64,000 bases of DNA from Alkalimonas collagenimarina (GTDB taxonomy: Bacteria; Pseudomonadota; Gammaproteobacteria; Enterobacterales; Alteromonadaceae), in assembly GCF_030717845.1 (NCBI RefSeq), contig NZ_JAUZVZ010000006.1:1-64000 (forward strand). The letters run 5' to 3'. The notes under the pieces were generated by a model that worked only from the letters and a program-made list of their open reading frames with translations, was not told the origin of the DNA and did no database searches. The position numbers and the translations under genes are program-made. Below, piece after piece: positions 23,823 to 34,789 of this stretch. The stretch's first letter is position 1. The number at the start of each line of letters is the position of its first letter.

Positions 23823-26800
23823 CTATAGAGATCCACCAACCCCTTTAAACTTCTCAACAAACGCCGAAATCTTCTGAAACACCGACTGCTTCTTAGTTCT
23901 GTATTCCGGGTTCAGCGGGCTTAGTTTCGGCAGTGTTGAGTTGAGCTCGGTGCCATTTTCGGTGGCGTACTCACGGCGCAGCGATGCACGTATGTAGCGC
24001 CTGGCGGCGTCTTCATTCAAGTTTTCTGAGCGAATCAACTCTTCTGCTTCACGCTCTTGCTCGGCTTGGGCGAATTTAAAGAACTCATCGATAATGCCTG
24101 CTTTATCGGGCATCTCGTCTAAGTCGGTTTGATTAATGAAGTCGACTACTAAGCTTTCTTTGGCGCGATTGCCCAGGCTGGCGCGAATCATACGACGGAC
24201 TTCATCGATGAGCTCACCTTTGCTTTTGTTCTTCTTGTTTTGCTCGAAGATGAGTTCAAGAATGTAATCAAGATTAATCTCTTGTGACTTCAGAAGGTCA
24301 ACTTCAAATTCAACATCGTCCCAGTCAATCGTTGACTGCGCTTGGTCCTCAGCAGCTTTTTCGCGACGGATCCAATCGCGAATATCGTTATAGGTAGAGC
24401 GATAGTCCTGAACTTTACGCTCGGGTGGTATCCGTATGGTTTGCAACGTTGCAATATCGTCGTCGCTTAAGTGATGTTCAATTTTGAATGCTTCAACAGC
24501 TTCAGCGTCACTGGTATCGATTTTTTGCAGCGCTTTGAGGCTGGCGAATTCATCGTAATTTTGCAGGATGTTTTCAACGCGCAAAAACTCACCAAATAAC
24601 TTAGCAAAGTCCTTTTTGTCCTTTTCTAACTCAATCTCATCGGGATTTGGAAAACGCTGCTCTAACTCGCTCACAACTTCCATAAAACCGCGCCTTGCTT
24701 GACCCGTAACAACGTCGGTAAAGCCTTCCATATATTCTGTGTAGCTTTTCTCGAGTACCACGTTTTTGGTGTTCTTATCCCCAAACAAGGTAATAGCATC
24801 GACCGTCGCTTTTTCGAGATCACGGAAGGTCACAATGTTGCCGAAAGTCTTGGTGGCATCATATATGCGATTGGTGCGCGAATAGGCTTGAATAAGTCCG
24901 TGGTAACGCAAATTCTTGTCAACAAACAAGGTATTCAAAGTTGGTGCATCAAACCCGGTAAGGAACATACCGACCACTATCAACAGGTCAATGTCTTGGT
25001 TCTTAACCCGCTTCGCTAAATCACGGTAGTAGTTTTGGAAACCATTACTGTCCACACCGTGGTTAGATTTGAACATAACGTTGTAATCAGCAATGGCAGC
25101 GTTTAAGAACTCTTTTGCGCTGCTGTTCATAGCCGACACTTCAAAACTCTCATCGGGTATTTCGCCTATGGAGTCCTGTTCCTGATTCGCTGCAAACGAG
25201 AAAATAGTTGCAACGCGCAGTGGCCGGTCGGCATCTTGCTGTAATTGTTTGAACGCTTCGTAATAGGCCTTTGCCGCATCGACACTGCTGACCGCGAACA
25301 TGGCGTTAAAACCACGCCCGCCAGCCTTCATGCGGTGCGTTTTTTGACGGAAGTGTGTCAGTATGTATTGGGTAATCTCACGAATACGTTCAGGGTGTAG
25401 CAGCGCTTGTTTGTTTTCTGCGGCGCTGAGTTTCTTCTCATCCTGTTCTGTCTCAATCTCACGGAATTGCGGACGTACATCGTTGTAGTCCACTTTGAAC
25501 TTCAGCACTTTTTCGTCGCGAATCGCGTCGGTGATTACATATGAATGCAGCTCACGACCAAATACGCTAGCGGTGGTTTCAGCACCTAATGCGTTCTGGG
25601 GGAATATCGGCGTTCCGGTGAAACCAAACTGATAATAGCGCTTAAACTTCTTCTGCAGGTTTTTCTGCGCTTCACCAAACTGGCTGCGGTGACATTCATC
25701 AAAAATAAACACCACCTGCTTACGATAAATCGGCAAGTCGCGTTCTGTCTTCATCAGGTTATTAAGCTTCTGGATAGTAGTGACAACAATCTTGTTGTCA
25801 TCCATAGACAGATTTCGCTTTAAGCCAGCAGTGCTGTCCGAGCCATTAACACTCTCGGGCGAGAAGCGTTGGTACTCCTTCATGGTTTGGTAGTCGAGAT
25901 CTTTTCTGTCCACTACAAAGAACACTTTATCGATAAATTCAAGATCGGTTGCTAGCCGTGCTGCTTTAAAGCTAGTTAAAGTTTTACCCGAGCCGGTGGT
26001 ATGCCAAATGTAGCCGCCACTCTCGGTGTTACTCCAAGTTTTGGCTTGGTAGGAGCTCTTAATTTTCCACAAAATGCGTTCGGTGGCGGCAATTTGGTAG
26101 GGCCGCATCACCAGCAAGGTATTGCTCACATCAAATACCGAATAGTGCAGTAATACCTTCAATAAGGTGTCTTTCTGAAAGAATGTCGCGGTGAAGTCTT
26201 TGAGGTCTTTAATCAGGCCGTTGTCTGACTTTGCCCAGTTCATGGTGAAATCGAAGGTATTCTTGTTGCGTTGCACTGTGTTGGCGAAGTAGCGAGTGTC
26301 GGTGCCATTGGTAATCACAAATAGCTGTAAGTACTTAAACAACGAACTCTCGGCGTTAAAGCTCTCTTTGCTGTAACGGTGCACCTGATTGAATGCTTCA
26401 CGAATGGCCACTCCCCGCTTTTTCAGCTCAACCTGCACCAGCGGCAAGCCGTTGACCAAAATCGTCACGTCGTAGCGATTTGCGTGCGATCCCGTTTGCT
26501 CAAATTGCTTAATCACCTGTACTTTATTACGAGAAACGGTCGTTTTATCAAGAAGGTAGATGTTTTGAATGCGGCCATCGTCAAACACAAAATCGTGAAT
26601 GTAGTCGTCATGAATTTTCCGTGTTTTATCCGTGCTGTTGTCACTTGGCTTATTAAGGTAAGTCTCGACAAAACGTAGCCATTCACCGTTGGTAAAAGTA
26701 ACGTTATTCAACGCCTGAAGTTGCACCCGTACATTCGCCAACATAGCTTCGAGATTCGTCAAACCAGGCACGTATTCATAGCCTTGATTCACCAAGTCTT

Positions 26801-26921
26801 GAATCAGCTCGCGCTCTAAATCACTTTCGCTTTGGTAGCTTTCAGCAACTTCCCATTGCTTCACGTACCTATCCAGTACGATGAAATTGTTCGATTCAGC
26901 AATGGGCGTATACGTATTCAT
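23823..26921 (-). CDS. hsdR: type I restriction enzyme R subunit
   Basis: Motor and nuclease subunit of 1032 aa, the usual size for the IC (EcoR124I-like) family. The N-terminal nuclease domain shows [20 protein letters not shown], the D...ExK pattern. Walker A is [12 protein letters not shown] and the helicase DExH box is [25 protein letters not shown] is a later helicase motif. It cleaves unmodified DNA at a distance after translocation, together with HsdM and HsdS. It is the last gene of the operon, overlapping rhuM by 4 nt. No truncation is visible. Confidence 0.96.
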   Translation of the reverse strand: MNTYTPIAESNNFIVLDRYVKQWEVAESYQSESDLERELIQDLVNQGYEYVPGLTNLEAMLANVRVQLQALNNVTFTNGEWLRFVETYLNKPSDNSTDKTRKIHDDYIHDFVFDDGRIQNIYLLDKTTVSRNKVQVIKQFEQTGSHANRYDVTILVNGLPLVQVELKKRGVAIREAFNQVHRYSKESFNAESSLFKYLQLFVITNGTDTRYFANTVQRNKNTFDFTMNWAKSDNGLIKDLKDFTATFFQKDTLLKVLLHYSVFDVSNTLLVMRPYQIAATERILWKIKSSYQAKTWSNTESGGYIWHTTGSGKTLTSFKAARLATDLEFIDKVFFVVDRKDLDYQTMKEYQRFSPESVNGSDSTAGLKRNLSMDDNKIVVTTIQKLNNLMKTERDLPIYRKQVVFIFDECHRSQFGEAQKNLQKKFKRYYQFGFTGTPIFPQNALGAETTASVFGRELHSYVITDAIRDEKVLKFKVDYNDVRPQFREIETEQDEKKLSAAENKQALLHPERIREITQYILTHFRQKTHRMKAGGRGFNAMFAVSSVDAAKAYYEAFKQLQQDADRPLRVATIFSFAANQEQDSIGEIPDESFEVSAMNSSAKEFLNAAIADYNVMFKSNHGVDSNGFQNYYRDLAKRVKNQDIDLLIVVGMFLTGFDAPTLNTLFVDKNLRYHGLIQAYSRTNRIYDATKTFGNIVTFRDLEKATVDAITLFGDKNTKNVVLEKSYTEYMEGFTDVVTGQARRGFMEVVSELEQRFPNPDEIELEKDKKDFAKLFGEFLRVENILQNYDEFASLKALQKIDTSDAEAVEAFKIEHHLSDDDIATLQTIRIPPERKVQDYRSTYNDIRDWIRREKAAEDQAQSTIDWDDVEFEVDLLKSQEINLDYILELIFEQNKKNKSKGELIDEVRRMIRASLGNRAKESLVVDFINQTDLDEMPDKAGIIDEFFKFAQAEQEREAEELIRSENLNEDAARRYIRASLRREYATENGTELNSTLPKLSPLNPEYRTKKQSVFQKISAFVEKFKGVGGSL

Positions 26922-27958
26922 TCCTTTGTGTCCTTCTTTTGCAACAGCTTCTTCATTTCACGATCGAAATCAGATTCTATTTTTTGCTGCGTATTAAACT
27001 GCTCGTACTCTTCAAAGGCTTTTTTCTCCGCGGCTTTGCGTGACACGCGGCCATAGCCCTCAAGTACTTGGTATTCATTAAACGCTAGAAATTTATCTAC
27101 GCTGTCGGCAAAAGCCTCCATCGTAAAGGTGTTACGTCTCTCAATAATGCTTTCAATGTAATCGAAAAACGACGATACAGTGCGCTCTAACCGTTTAATC
27201 TCATCTTCACTCAAATAGTTTTTAGCGATAACCGTATCAGACTTCAGCACTCGGCCTTTGGGAGCGTTTTTGTATGTCGTCATCCCCATTAATGGTTTGC
27301 TTGCATCCGCCTTTATCTTAATAATCTCGGCGGAAGTGTGTCCTGTTATAGCGAAGTGGAATTTGTCTTGCACATGAGCATAAAACTGGCGAGTGGTTTC
27401 AGACTTTGGATCGTAGTCGATACTGCATTCGGCAAAAATATCGGTGATCTGCTGATAAATCCTGCGTTCACTCGCACGGATAGAGCGGACTCGTTCGAGT
27501 AGCTCTTTAAAATAGTCTTTTCCAAAATAACGACCATTCTTCAGTCGCTCATCATCCATAGCAAAGCCTTTGATGATGTACTCTTTGATCAGCTGAGTGG
27601 CCCAAATTCGGAACTGAGTGGCTTGAGTAGAGTTGACGCGATAGCCGACGGAGATCACTGCGTCGAGATTGTAGTACTTTACTTTCTTAGTTTGGGTTTT
27701 TCCAGCAATAGCGCCATGTTCAGTGGTTAGTTCCAAAATGGAACTAACCACTTTTTCTTCCAGTTCACCACTGTCAAAAATGTTCTTTAAGTGCTTAGTA
27801 ATTGCAGGGCGCTGAACCCCGAACAGTTCCGCCATACGATCTTGCGTTAACCAAATGGTTTCATCGCTCAGCAGCACCTCGACTTTAATGTCGCCATTAG
27901 GTGCGGTGTAGAGCAGGAATTCTGTAGTTTGCCCTTTTAGACTGAGCGACCTGGTCAT
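26918..27958 (-). CDS. RhuM-family protein
   Basis: Protein of 346 aa of the virulence RhuM family: an N-terminal DNA-binding-like region ([20 protein letters not shown] followed by [12 protein letters not shown]), the block [25 protein letters not shown], and a long charged C-terminus. RhuM proteins are often found inside type I restriction operons, but their biochemical role is not established. AAGGAAGG precedes the ATG. It lies between the anticodon nuclease and hsdR, with a 4-nt overlap into hsdR, so it is co-expressed with the restriction system. Confidence 0.92.
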   Translation of the reverse strand: MTRSLSLKGQTTEFLLYTAPNGDIKVEVLLSDETIWLTQDRMAELFGVQRPAITKHLKNIFDSGELEEKVVSSILELTTEHGAIAGKTQTKKVKYYNLDAVISVGYRVNSTQATQFRIWATQLIKEYIIKGFAMDDERLKNGRYFGKDYFKELLERVRSIRASERRIYQQITDIFAECSIDYDPKSETTRQFYAHVQDKFHFAITGHTSAEIIKIKADASKPLMGMTTYKNAPKGRVLKSDTVIAKNYLSEDEIKRLERTVSSFFDYIESIIERRNTFTMEAFADSVDKFLAFNEYQVLEGYGRVSRKAAEKKAFEEYEQFNTQQKIESDFDREMKKLLQKKDTKE

Positions 27959-27988
27959 AGTGTTCCTTCCTTGTATTTTCCTTTGGCT

Positions 27989-29161
27989 CTAATGAACATC
28001 AGTCCCTACCTCTTTCGAAAATCCGTATGTATTTTTTAAATGGTTAAGCAAGAACTTAACCGTTTGTTTTTCAGGCTCCGTCGGCTCAGCAAGTTCTTCG
28101 TTTGACAATGTTCGATGGCTGTAAAAGTTCATGACCAGCCTTGAGTATGACTGCTTGTTATCTGGCAATAAATCTGACCATTGTGGATAACCAAGAAAGT
28201 TTGCGGCTTTCTCATACAAGTTCCGGAGTAAAGTAAAATGATACCTTTGGACTTCATTACTCTCGATAGCCTGCTCAATCATTCGCTTTATATACAAGTG
28301 GTACGAAAAGCTTTTATTAGAATCACCTCTCTTATCTTCGATTTCGAAGGTGCCATCTTCAAACCGCCTAAGAATGTAACCAGTCTTAGCTTTTAACTCG
28401 TTGTATAAGACATTGTAAAAAAGAGGGTTATGAGTGGAGACGATAAACTTGAGCTCTGATTGGCTTGATCGTATTAGTTGAGCAAGATCAATAGCCAGCT
28501 CTATCAAGTGATTTTCGTCTAGAGAGCTGACTGGGTCATCAATAAACACGTATTCTAGCTGATCAAATTCACGCGTTTCACGTTGATCGGGCTCTGCGAC
28601 GTTCAAGATTGTTATTACTTGATCAAGAAGCGTATAAAAAATACTCCAAATGAAATTACTTTCTTCACCTTTAGAGATTTTCATATTCCCGGAGTGCTCA
28701 TCGTCTCCTCGCTCCATCGAGAAAGTCACCTCTGAAAATGCCTTAACTAAAATTTCTTTCCCGCTCTCATCTTTTAACTTGTAGTCTTGGTTAAATCTCG
28801 GAGTTAGCTTGTCATTCGAATAGCGCTGAAAGTTGGCAATGATATTTTGGTCTTGTCCTTGTTCCTTAAAGATCCAATCCGTGAATGAGTTAGGCTGAAT
28901 TTTCAGCTTTGGTTCAGTATCGCTCTCAAGGTCATTATCCCAAAAGAAAAGATCTTCAGTGAAAGCGTTGTAATACAAGATTTTCTGCCGTGAGAGATTT
29001 GCTTCTCCCTCATCTGCATCAGACTCATTGTTGGACGCAATTAAATTTTTAAATACACGCGAAAGACGTGTCTTACCAGTTCCATTAAACGCGTATATGA
29101 GCTGGGCCTTTTTCGCCGAAGCCTGCAGCTGCTGCGCTATTTCCTGAAGCGTCTTGCTCAT
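27989..29161 (-). CDS. prrC: PrrC-type anticodon nuclease
   Basis: Protein of 390 aa, close to the 396 aa of E. coli PrrC. The N-terminal ABC-type ATPase shows [15 protein letters not shown] (Walker A, residues 25-31), [11 protein letters not shown] (signature and Walker B region, D208-D209) and the STHNP switch His. The C-terminal nuclease part carries Arg313-x3-Glu317 ([10 protein letters not shown]) and His349 (NFYSHRTL). The spacing of 4 and 32 residues equals that of the PrrC triad R320/E324/H356. PrrC is held silent by its type I restriction partner and cuts tRNA-Lys in the anticodon loop when a phage protein disables restriction. Here it sits directly after hsdS (1-nt gap), the classical linkage. 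Confidence 0.93.
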   Translation of the reverse strand: MSKTLQEIAQQLQASAKKAQLIYAFNGTGKTRLSRVFKNLIASNNESDADEGEANLSRQKILYYNAFTEDLFFWDNDLESDTEPKLKIQPNSFTDWIFKEQGQDQNIIANFQRYSNDKLTPRFNQDYKLKDESGKEILVKAFSEVTFSMERGDDEHSGNMKISKGEESNFIWSIFYTLLDQVITILNVAEPDQRETREFDQLEYVFIDDPVSSLDENHLIELAIDLAQLIRSSQSELKFIVSTHNPLFYNVLYNELKAKTGYILRRFEDGTFEIEDKRGDSNKSFSYHLYIKRMIEQAIESNEVQRYHFTLLRNLYEKAANFLGYPQWSDLLPDNKQSYSRLVMNFYSHRTLSNEELAEPTEPEKQTVKFLLNHLKNTYGFSKEVGTDVH

Positions 29162-29162
29162 T

Positions 29163-30434
29163 TCATACCTCTACCTGTTCAAGCTTCGGAAAACTTAGTA
29201 GCAAATCACGGTAATACTCATACTGCTTTTGCCGTAGTTCGATTTCCCGGGGGAGACCTTCGGTGATGGAGTTGGTTAGAGCGTCGAATTTATCGAGTAT
29301 CGACACTATCCTTTCTTGTTCCGTTAGTGAACGTGCGGGGTCATTAGGAAAAGGAATTGGAATCTGAAATCCCTTTATAATACCCGAGTTTAAATCCCCC
29401 CTTGCTCCCTGCCCCAAAGCTTTAAGGTTTTCATAATTGCAGCTTACCCAATGAAAAACATACCGATATAGAGCTTTTTCTGGGTCAACGTCTAAGCAAC
29501 AACAATGCTGATTAGTCGTAAGCGGTATTTTGTTGATAGCCGAACGGCCAGCTGTCGCTCCTGATATCGCAACAATTACGCAGTTTTCGGGAATCCACTT
29601 AGTCGCTGAGTTCTTAAGTGCAGCTGGTGTTATCATTACATCTACACTTTCGATATCTGTGAACTTCACCTCTTGCGTTCTTAACCAAGGAATACTCCCT
29701 CCGTCGTAGTATTCAGGATTTCCTGCTGTAGGTGTACCGCCAGAATAAGACTTCTTAATGATATCCCCCAAGGGCTTCCACTCCACCTCGCTGTTCTCAA
29801 AGCTGAGCAATTTATCGCGATAGTAGTTGTATTGCTTTTTGCGTGCGCTAAGCTCGGCGGTGAGCTCGGCGGTGAGCTTGGTAAATGCATCCAAGATTCG
29901 GACTATTTCCGCTTGGATTTGCAGCGACTTTTCTGGGTTTTCAGGGCATGGGATTGGGATTGGATATTTTTTAAATCCATCCATTTCGACAGATGCAAAA
30001 CTCGACTGAGTTGTATTTTTTGTGCACCATTCAGACAGTAAAAAGCAGTAATAATAAAGAAACTTAATATCTAACAGACTACCGTACTCGTTCTTTAAAG
30101 TAAGGCAGGTAAATCTCTGGTTAGCTAGAAAAGGGACTTTAATTAATGCGTGTTCTCCAATTGTTGCAGACGTAGACACAATTATTGAATTAGCTGGGAA
30201 GATCTTCCCGCTTTTTACGGCCTGATTCGAAACTTTCTGCAATGAATCGTTTAAGATACTTCCATTTTCGCGGAGATCATCCATTCGAAACCAAGGAATC
30301 GTGCCATTTTCCCAATACTCCTTTTTTGACTTCGAGGGTGTGTACCCATTTTTCAAATGAAAAACTTCAGAGAGTTCTTTCCACTCAACCGTGACCCCGC
30401 CTAGCAGCTTTTCGATAAAACTTAGCTCGCTCAT
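29163..30434 (-). CDS. hsdS: type I restriction enzyme specificity subunit
   Basis: Target-recognition subunit of 423 aa. Two target recognition domains are seen, the first near [17 protein letters not shown] and the second near [18 protein letters not shown]. Each ends in a conserved coiled-coil repeat ([15 protein letters not shown] and [15 protein letters not shown]). The start at 30434 is chosen because it follows the hsdM stop by one base; the frame is open to 30500, but that part would overlap hsdM. The two halves differ in their variable parts, so a bipartite DNA target is expected. Confidence 0.94.
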   Translation of the reverse strand: MSELSFIEKLLGGVTVEWKELSEVFHLKNGYTPSKSKKEYWENGTIPWFRMDDLRENGSILNDSLQKVSNQAVKSGKIFPANSIIVSTSATIGEHALIKVPFLANQRFTCLTLKNEYGSLLDIKFLYYYCFLLSEWCTKNTTQSSFASVEMDGFKKYPIPIPCPENPEKSLQIQAEIVRILDAFTKLTAELTAELSARKKQYNYYRDKLLSFENSEVEWKPLGDIIKKSYSGGTPTAGNPEYYDGGSIPWLRTQEVKFTDIESVDVMITPAALKNSATKWIPENCVIVAISGATAGRSAINKIPLTTNQHCCCLDVDPEKALYRYVFHWVSCNYENLKALGQGARGDLNSGIIKGFQIPIPFPNDPARSLTEQERIVSILDKFDALTNSITEGLPREIELRQKQYEYYRDLLLSFPKLEQVEV

Positions 30435-30435
30435 C

Positions 30436-31980
30436 TTAGGCACCTTCAATCTCCGCCACAATCGCATCGATATCCGCACGCAACTGGTCAATCTTGGCAA
30501 CAGTGGTTTTCAGCTCAGCATTTAGCTCGGTAATGTCGATAACTTCTCGGGTGTCTTTGGCTTCAACATAGCTGCTAACGGAAAGATTGTAGTCATTCTC
30601 TGCTACTTGCTCGAAGGGTACTGATTTTGCGAAGTGCTCGACATCGTCTTTTCTCTCGAACGCTTTGATAATCTGCTCGATGTGCTCATCGGTCAGTAGG
30701 TTGTTATTGGTTTCTTTCTTGAACAAGTTACTCGCGTCAATAAACTGCGTGGTGGTGTCTTGCTTATGCTTAGAGAGCACCAAAATATTTACAGCAATGG
30801 TGGTGCCAAAGAACAAGTTCGGCGCTAAGGAAATCACAGTTTCAACGTAGTTGTTGTCGACCAGGTACTTACGGATTTTCTGCTCGGTGCCGCCCCGATA
30901 AAAAATACCTGGGAAGCAGACAATAGCCGCTCGACCTTTGCTGGAAAGGTAACTGAGTGCGTGCAAAACAAAGGCAAAATCCGCTTTTGATTTAGGCGCG
31001 AGCACACCGGCTGGGGCAAAGCGCTCGTCGTTAATGAGTGTTGGGTCGTCGCTGCCAATCCACTTCACGGAATAAGGTGGGTTTGAGACAATGGCATCAA
31101 ACGGCTTGTCGTCAAGAAAGCGCGGGTCGGTCAGGGTGTTGCCCAGCTGAATGTTGAACTTGTCGTAGTTGATGTTGTGCAAGAACATATTCATACGGGC
31201 AAGGTTGTAGGTGGTGTGGTTGATTTCCTGCCCGAAGTAACCGTCTTCAATATTGTGAACATTTAGATGCTTTCTGGCCTGCATCAGCAAAGAGCCAGAG
31301 CCTGCTGCCGGGTCATATATTTTATTGATGCTGCTCTGCCCATGAATGGCCAGTAGAGCTATTAGCTTAGACACATGCTGTGGGGTAAAGAACTCGCCAC
31401 CCGACTTACCGGCATTGGCCGCATAGTTTGAAATTAAGTATTCATAAGCGTCGCCAAACAGGTCAATTTGGTTATCTTCAAAATTACCAAAATCTAAGCC
31501 CGCAACGCCTTTAAGCACATGCGCTAAACGCATATTTTTGTCTTTAACGGTGTTACCTAAGCGATTGCTAGTGGTGTCAAAGTCGGCAAACAAGCCTTTG
31601 ATGTCTTGCTCAGAAGGATAGCCGTTAGCTGAGTTCTCAATCGAGCCGAAAATTCGAGCAAGCTCGGTGTTTAGGCTTACGCTGTTGTTGGCGTTTTTAG
31701 CCACGTTAACAAACAACTCGCTCGGGTAAATGAAGTAGCCTTTGGTTTTAATGGCATCGTCTTTGATTTCATCGGTAATAACCGAATCATCAAGCGATGT
31801 GTAATTGATGCTCTCGTCACCGTTCTCAATGTAAGCGGTGAAGTTCTCACTAATAAACCGGTAGAACAAGGTGCCGAGTACATACTGTTTAAAATCCCAT
31901 CCATCTACTGAACCGCGAACATCATTGGCAATTGCCCAAATTTGGCGTTGCAGTGCGGCACGTTGTTGGTTGCTCGTCAT
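30436..31980 (-). CDS. hsdM: type I restriction-modification methyltransferase subunit
   Basis: N6-adenine methyltransferase subunit of 514 aa. The SAM-binding motif I is seen as [11 protein letters not shown] and the catalytic motif IV as [23 protein letters not shown] is the typical HsdM block before them. The N-terminal helical domain begins [20 protein letters not shown], as in IC-family enzymes. It is the first enzyme gene of the operon and lies 115 nt downstream of a small xre gene on the same strand. Confidence 0.96.
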   Translation of the reverse strand: MTSNQQRAALQRQIWAIANDVRGSVDGWDFKQYVLGTLFYRFISENFTAYIENGDESINYTSLDDSVITDEIKDDAIKTKGYFIYPSELFVNVAKNANNSVSLNTELARIFGSIENSANGYPSEQDIKGLFADFDTTSNRLGNTVKDKNMRLAHVLKGVAGLDFGNFEDNQIDLFGDAYEYLISNYAANAGKSGGEFFTPQHVSKLIALLAIHGQSSINKIYDPAAGSGSLLMQARKHLNVHNIEDGYFGQEINHTTYNLARMNMFLHNINYDKFNIQLGNTLTDPRFLDDKPFDAIVSNPPYSVKWIGSDDPTLINDERFAPAGVLAPKSKADFAFVLHALSYLSSKGRAAIVCFPGIFYRGGTEQKIRKYLVDNNYVETVISLAPNLFFGTTIAVNILVLSKHKQDTTTQFIDASNLFKKETNNNLLTDEHIEQIIKAFERKDDVEHFAKSVPFEQVAENDYNLSVSSYVEAKDTREVIDITELNAELKTTVAKIDQLRADIDAIVAEIEGA

Positions 31981-32095
31981 TACTTGATACCTGCTTTAAT
32001 TCGTTACATGTTTATTTTGCTCGGCTGAGCAACTATTTGCTTCAATACCTTTTATTGTTAAGGCAGCTGATGTTGTTCTTTGTTACCTGAAGAGC

Positions 32096-32299
32096 TTAAT
32101 CATCCACCAGCTCAAGCAACTCACCAACTTCACAATCAAAATACCGACAAAGCGTTTCTATCACTGAAAAGTCGATGCGCTGTGCCGTCTCTTTATACAG
32201 CAGCGTGACGGTGTTTCTGTTCAATCCGGTGTCGCGCGCAACGTCCATAATTTTGAGTTTTCGCTCACCCATCATTCTTGCTAAATGACACTTAACCAT
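32096..32299 (-). CDS. small Cro/C1-type regulator of the restriction operon
   Basis: Protein of 67-69 aa with a compact helix-turn-helix (KIMDVARDTGLNRNTVTLLY) and the tail FDCEVGELLELVDD typical of the small YozG-like Cro/C1 group. A GTG at 32305 and an ATG at 32299 are possible starts, with GGGGTGG nearby. It precedes hsdM on the same strand and is divergent from the excisionase-integrase genes, across an intergenic region rich in inverted TGACA/TGTCA half-sites. Probable role: control of the restriction operon, the integrase, or both. Confidence 0.85.
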   Translation of the reverse strand: MVKCHLARMMGERKLKIMDVARDTGLNRNTVTLLYKETAQRIDFSVIETLCRYFDCEVGELLELVDD

Positions 32300-32319
32300 A
32301 ACCACCCCAAGAAAAAGTT

Positions 32320-32380
32320 ATCCTAAATGACAAAAAGACATTGCAAATGTCATTATGCGTGCTAATATGTCACTTAGGAT
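32320..32380. promoter_or_regulatory. operator cluster between xre and excisionase/integrase
   Basis: ATCCTAAATGACA (32320-32332) and TGTCACTTAGGAT (32368-32380) form a near-perfect inverted repeat (12 of 13). Between them lies the palindrome GACATTGCAAATGTC (32337-32351). The arrangement of several related half-sites between divergent genes is typical of a phage-like repressor switch. Confidence 0.6.
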
Positions 32381-32443
32381 GGCAATTTGAACTGTTGAAA
32401 TACGTATTGTCATCTAATCTATCACTAACAATAGGAGGATGCC

Positions 32444-32683
32444 ATGTTAAATGACATGACATATTTAACGACCGACGAGCTTGCTAAACGTATCAAATAC
32501 GACGCGCGCACCATTCGTGAGCAGTTGAAGGATTCTGTACTACTAGAGGGCGTCCACTACATTCGCCCATTTGGTGGACGCAAGATCTTGTTTGTCTGGG
32601 AGACTATTCAAAAGGACATGGTGAAGGCGTCGTCGGCAGGGATTTTCTTACCAATGGCGCGAGGAGGGATGGCGCATGGGTAG
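32444..32683 (+). CDS. excisionase-like small DNA-binding protein
   Basis: Protein of 79 aa with a MerR/excisionase-type winged-helix start (YLTTDELAKRIKYDARTIRE). A perfect AGGAGG lies 4 nt before the ATG. Its stop codon overlaps the integrase start by 8 nt, the usual arrangement in which a directionality factor or integrase regulator is co-expressed with the integrase. Assignment as excisionase is by size, fold and position. Confidence 0.65.
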   Translation: MLNDMTYLTTDELAKRIKYDARTIREQLKDSVLLEGVHYIRPFGGRKILFVWETIQKDMVKASSAGIFLPMARGGMAHG

Positions 32684-33839
32684 AGTGTATGCAAGAAAGG
32701 AAACGAACAAACTTTTCATGGATTTCAACTATCGCGGTAAGCGCTGCCGTGAACAAACTGAATTAAAGGACACGCCTGCAAATCGCAAAAAGGTAAAAGC
32801 ATTTTTGGAGCGCGTTGAGGCTGAAATCACCTTGGGAACATTTGAATATGGGCGACATTTTCCAGACAGCCCGCGTGCAGAGAAGTTTAAATCACAGCAG
32901 TTGCATGGGCGTCAGCTCGAAACACCGCTGTTTTCTGGTTTTTCCCAAACTTGGTTTAGCGAAATGCAAATTCAGTGGCGCCCATCACATCAAGAAAAGG
33001 TGCAATCCACGCTTCGTATGCATTTATTACCGCATTTCGGAGAAAAGGAAGTTGGCTGCATCAGCAAAGCGGACATCTTAAAGTTTCGAGCATCCCTCGC
33101 CAAAGTGATCACTCGAAGCAATAAGCCATTATCATCGTCGCGGATAAACCACATCATGACACCATTGCGCATGATTCTGCATGAGGCAGCCAACCGATTC
33201 AATTTTAGCTCACCTTATGAGGGAATTAAATCACTGAAAGTGCCGCGCTCTGACGTAGAGCCATTCAGCATTGATGAAGTGCGGCTGATCTTGCAATCGG
33301 TGCGCCCAGACTTTAAAAGCTATTACACAGTCCGCTTCTTTACTGGTATGCGCACGGCAGAAGTGGATGGACTGCAGTGGGACGCAGTCGATTTTAATCG
33401 CCGCCAGGTCATTGTTAAACGGGCGTTAGTTCGAGGCATTATTCAAGAGACCAAAAACGACAGTTCATACAGAGCTATCGATATGAACGACCTCACAATG
33501 GAAGCACTTCAAGCACAGCAAAATGTAACGGGTGATCAACCATTCGTGTTTTGCAGCTCAGCAGGTACGCCGCTGTCGCATAATAACGTCACCAAGCGCG
33601 TGTGGTACCCACTATTGCGTTTTTTAGAGCTTCCTAAACGTCGGCCATATCAAACGCGGCACACGGCCGCCACGCTCTGGCTTGCTGCAGGAGAAAGCCC
33701 AGAATGGATAGCAAGACAGATGGGACACAGCACAACCGAGATGCTTTTCCGCGTTTACTCGCGTTATGTACCCAACCTAACACGTCAAGACGGCTCTGCT
33801 TTTGCTCGCCTGCTTAACGCTGAATTCTCAAATGTATAA
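32676..33839 (+). CDS. tyrosine-type site-specific integrase
   Basis: Phage-type integrase of 387 aa with an N-terminal arm-binding domain (basic MGRVYARKETNKLFMDFNYR), a core-binding domain, and a complete catalytic set: Arg in FFTGMRTAEVDGL, Lys/Ser region KNDSSYRAIDM, RPYQTRHTAATLW, GHSTTEMLFRVYSRY with the nucleophilic Tyr. It is read toward the tRNA-Arg gene 5 kb away, which is the likely attachment target, although the distance is large for such elements. It is a different family from the 908-aa recombinase, so at least two mobile elements contributed to this region. Confidence 0.92.
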   Translation: MGRVYARKETNKLFMDFNYRGKRCREQTELKDTPANRKKVKAFLERVEAEITLGTFEYGRHFPDSPRAEKFKSQQLHGRQLETPLFSGFSQTWFSEMQIQWRPSHQEKVQSTLRMHLLPHFGEKEVGCISKADILKFRASLAKVITRSNKPLSSSRINHIMTPLRMILHEAANRFNFSSPYEGIKSLKVPRSDVEPFSIDEVRLILQSVRPDFKSYYTVRFFTGMRTAEVDGLQWDAVDFNRRQVIVKRALVRGIIQETKNDSSYRAIDMNDLTMEALQAQQNVTGDQPFVFCSSAGTPLSHNNVTKRVWYPLLRFLELPKRRPYQTRHTAATLWLAAGESPEWIARQMGHSTTEMLFRVYSRYVPNLTRQDGSAFARLLNAEFSNV

Positions 33840-33849
33840 GGTGAACACC

Positions 33850-34122
33850 ATGGATAAATTTTATCGTAAAGAATTATATAAGCTCAAGATTCACCGTATG
33901 GCTAATACATTAATGCTTGGCTTCAGTATTAACAGCGACAATTCATTAGTTCTGGCACTGGGACATGGGAACGAGAAGAATAACTTCGAAGCCATGGTCC
34001 ATTGGATCGAGCGTATCATTGACGAGCGCGAACTATCTCCAGAAGATCTTTGCATTACTGTATTCGTTCCGTTGCTCCAACGCGACCTACACGACTGGAT
34101 ATTCAGCCGTTACGAATTTTAA
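33850..34122 (+). CDS. hypothetical protein
   Basis: Protein of 90 aa starting at 33850, where AAGGTG precedes the ATG; the frame opens earlier inside the integrase gene. It contains short segments such as MVHWIERIIDERELSPEDLC and no motif I can name. The gene follows the integrase by 10 nt on the same strand, so it is probably co-transcribed with it. Confidence 0.55.
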   Translation: MDKFYRKELYKLKIHRMANTLMLGFSINSDNSLVLALGHGNEKNNFEAMVHWIERIIDERELSPEDLCITVFVPLLQRDLHDWIFSRYEF

Positions 34123-34130
34123 AGGGCAGA

Positions 34131-34159
34131 CATGGCGTACGACCTTTACGTACGCCATG
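34131..34159. repeat. 11-bp stem palindrome
   Basis: CATGGCGTACG (34131-34141) and CGTACGCCATG (34149-34159) form a perfect inverted repeat with a 7-nt spacer, directly upstream of a small HTH gene. The half-site GGCGTACGAC recurs inside that gene and in its truncated relative near 35.8 kb, so it may be an autoregulatory operator. Confidence 0.5.
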
Positions 34160-34173
34160 TCATACGACAGATC

Positions 34174-34467
34174 ATGACAAATGAAAAATACCTAACAATT
34201 TCACAAGCCAGCGCTTACACCGGTTTGTCGCATCGAACCATTCAGTGCTACGACGCCACAAGTAAATTGCCATCGATAAAGGGCGACAGTGGCGTACGAC
34301 AGATATCAGTGGGAGATTTGAAAACTTATGCAAAAACCACATCAAACGGTAAGAAAGATGGTCTGACGGGGATCTTGCTTGAAATTCTTGCATTGCTACC
34401 TTCGACAAGTATTGCGGCTTTAGCGCAGAAACAAGCACTCAGAGAAAGAACCGAAGAGCGACATTGA
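34174..34467 (+). CDS. small MerR-like HTH protein
   Basis: Protein of 97 aa with an N-terminal MerR-like helix-turn-helix (YLTISQASAYTGLSHRTIQC) followed by KLPSIKGDSGVRQISV, the wing-like region of small DNA-binding proteins. The start at 34174 places the motif at the N-terminus; the frame is open from 34132. The C-terminus is helical and ends in charged residues. A shorter relative lies at 35733-35993, sharing a 40-bp nearly identical DNA segment. Confidence 0.6.
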   Translation: MTNEKYLTISQASAYTGLSHRTIQCYDATSKLPSIKGDSGVRQISVGDLKTYAKTTSNGKKDGLTGILLEILALLPSTSIAALAQKQALRERTEERH

Positions 34468-34789
34468 TATGAATTAAGGAACAGCTGGCCTCCTAGTGTG
34501 CTTAGCTCTCAAGTATCGTTTTGTACGCTTGGACCAACTCAAGATTTACGACGTCTGTGATGACTGAGCAAGACTCATCTACTCTGTCTACCTTAGGGCA
34601 AAAGCGAGAACTAACTAGTACCTTTATGAACTAAGTTGGCATATTATATGAACTCAATAAATGACATATAATCTATTGATTAATAATCAATATTAGTATT
34701 TTAATTTGTATACTTAAAAATACTGTTTCTAGAAAGAATATTCAGCAAGCGTTAAAATTTTAGCATTCAGAGAAGCAAAGAGGACTCGA
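34468..34789. other. AT-rich intergenic region
   Basis: No gene is seen. It contains the palindrome ATTGATT-AAT-AATCAAT (34675-34691) in an AT-rich stretch upstream of the membrane-peptide gene, a plausible promoter and regulator site. Confidence 0.4.

Noticed and set aside
27989-29161. Generic RecF/AAA-type ATPase of unknown role
   Set aside because: The C-terminal Arg, Glu and His with PrrC spacing and the position after hsdS make the anticodon nuclease assignment much stronger.
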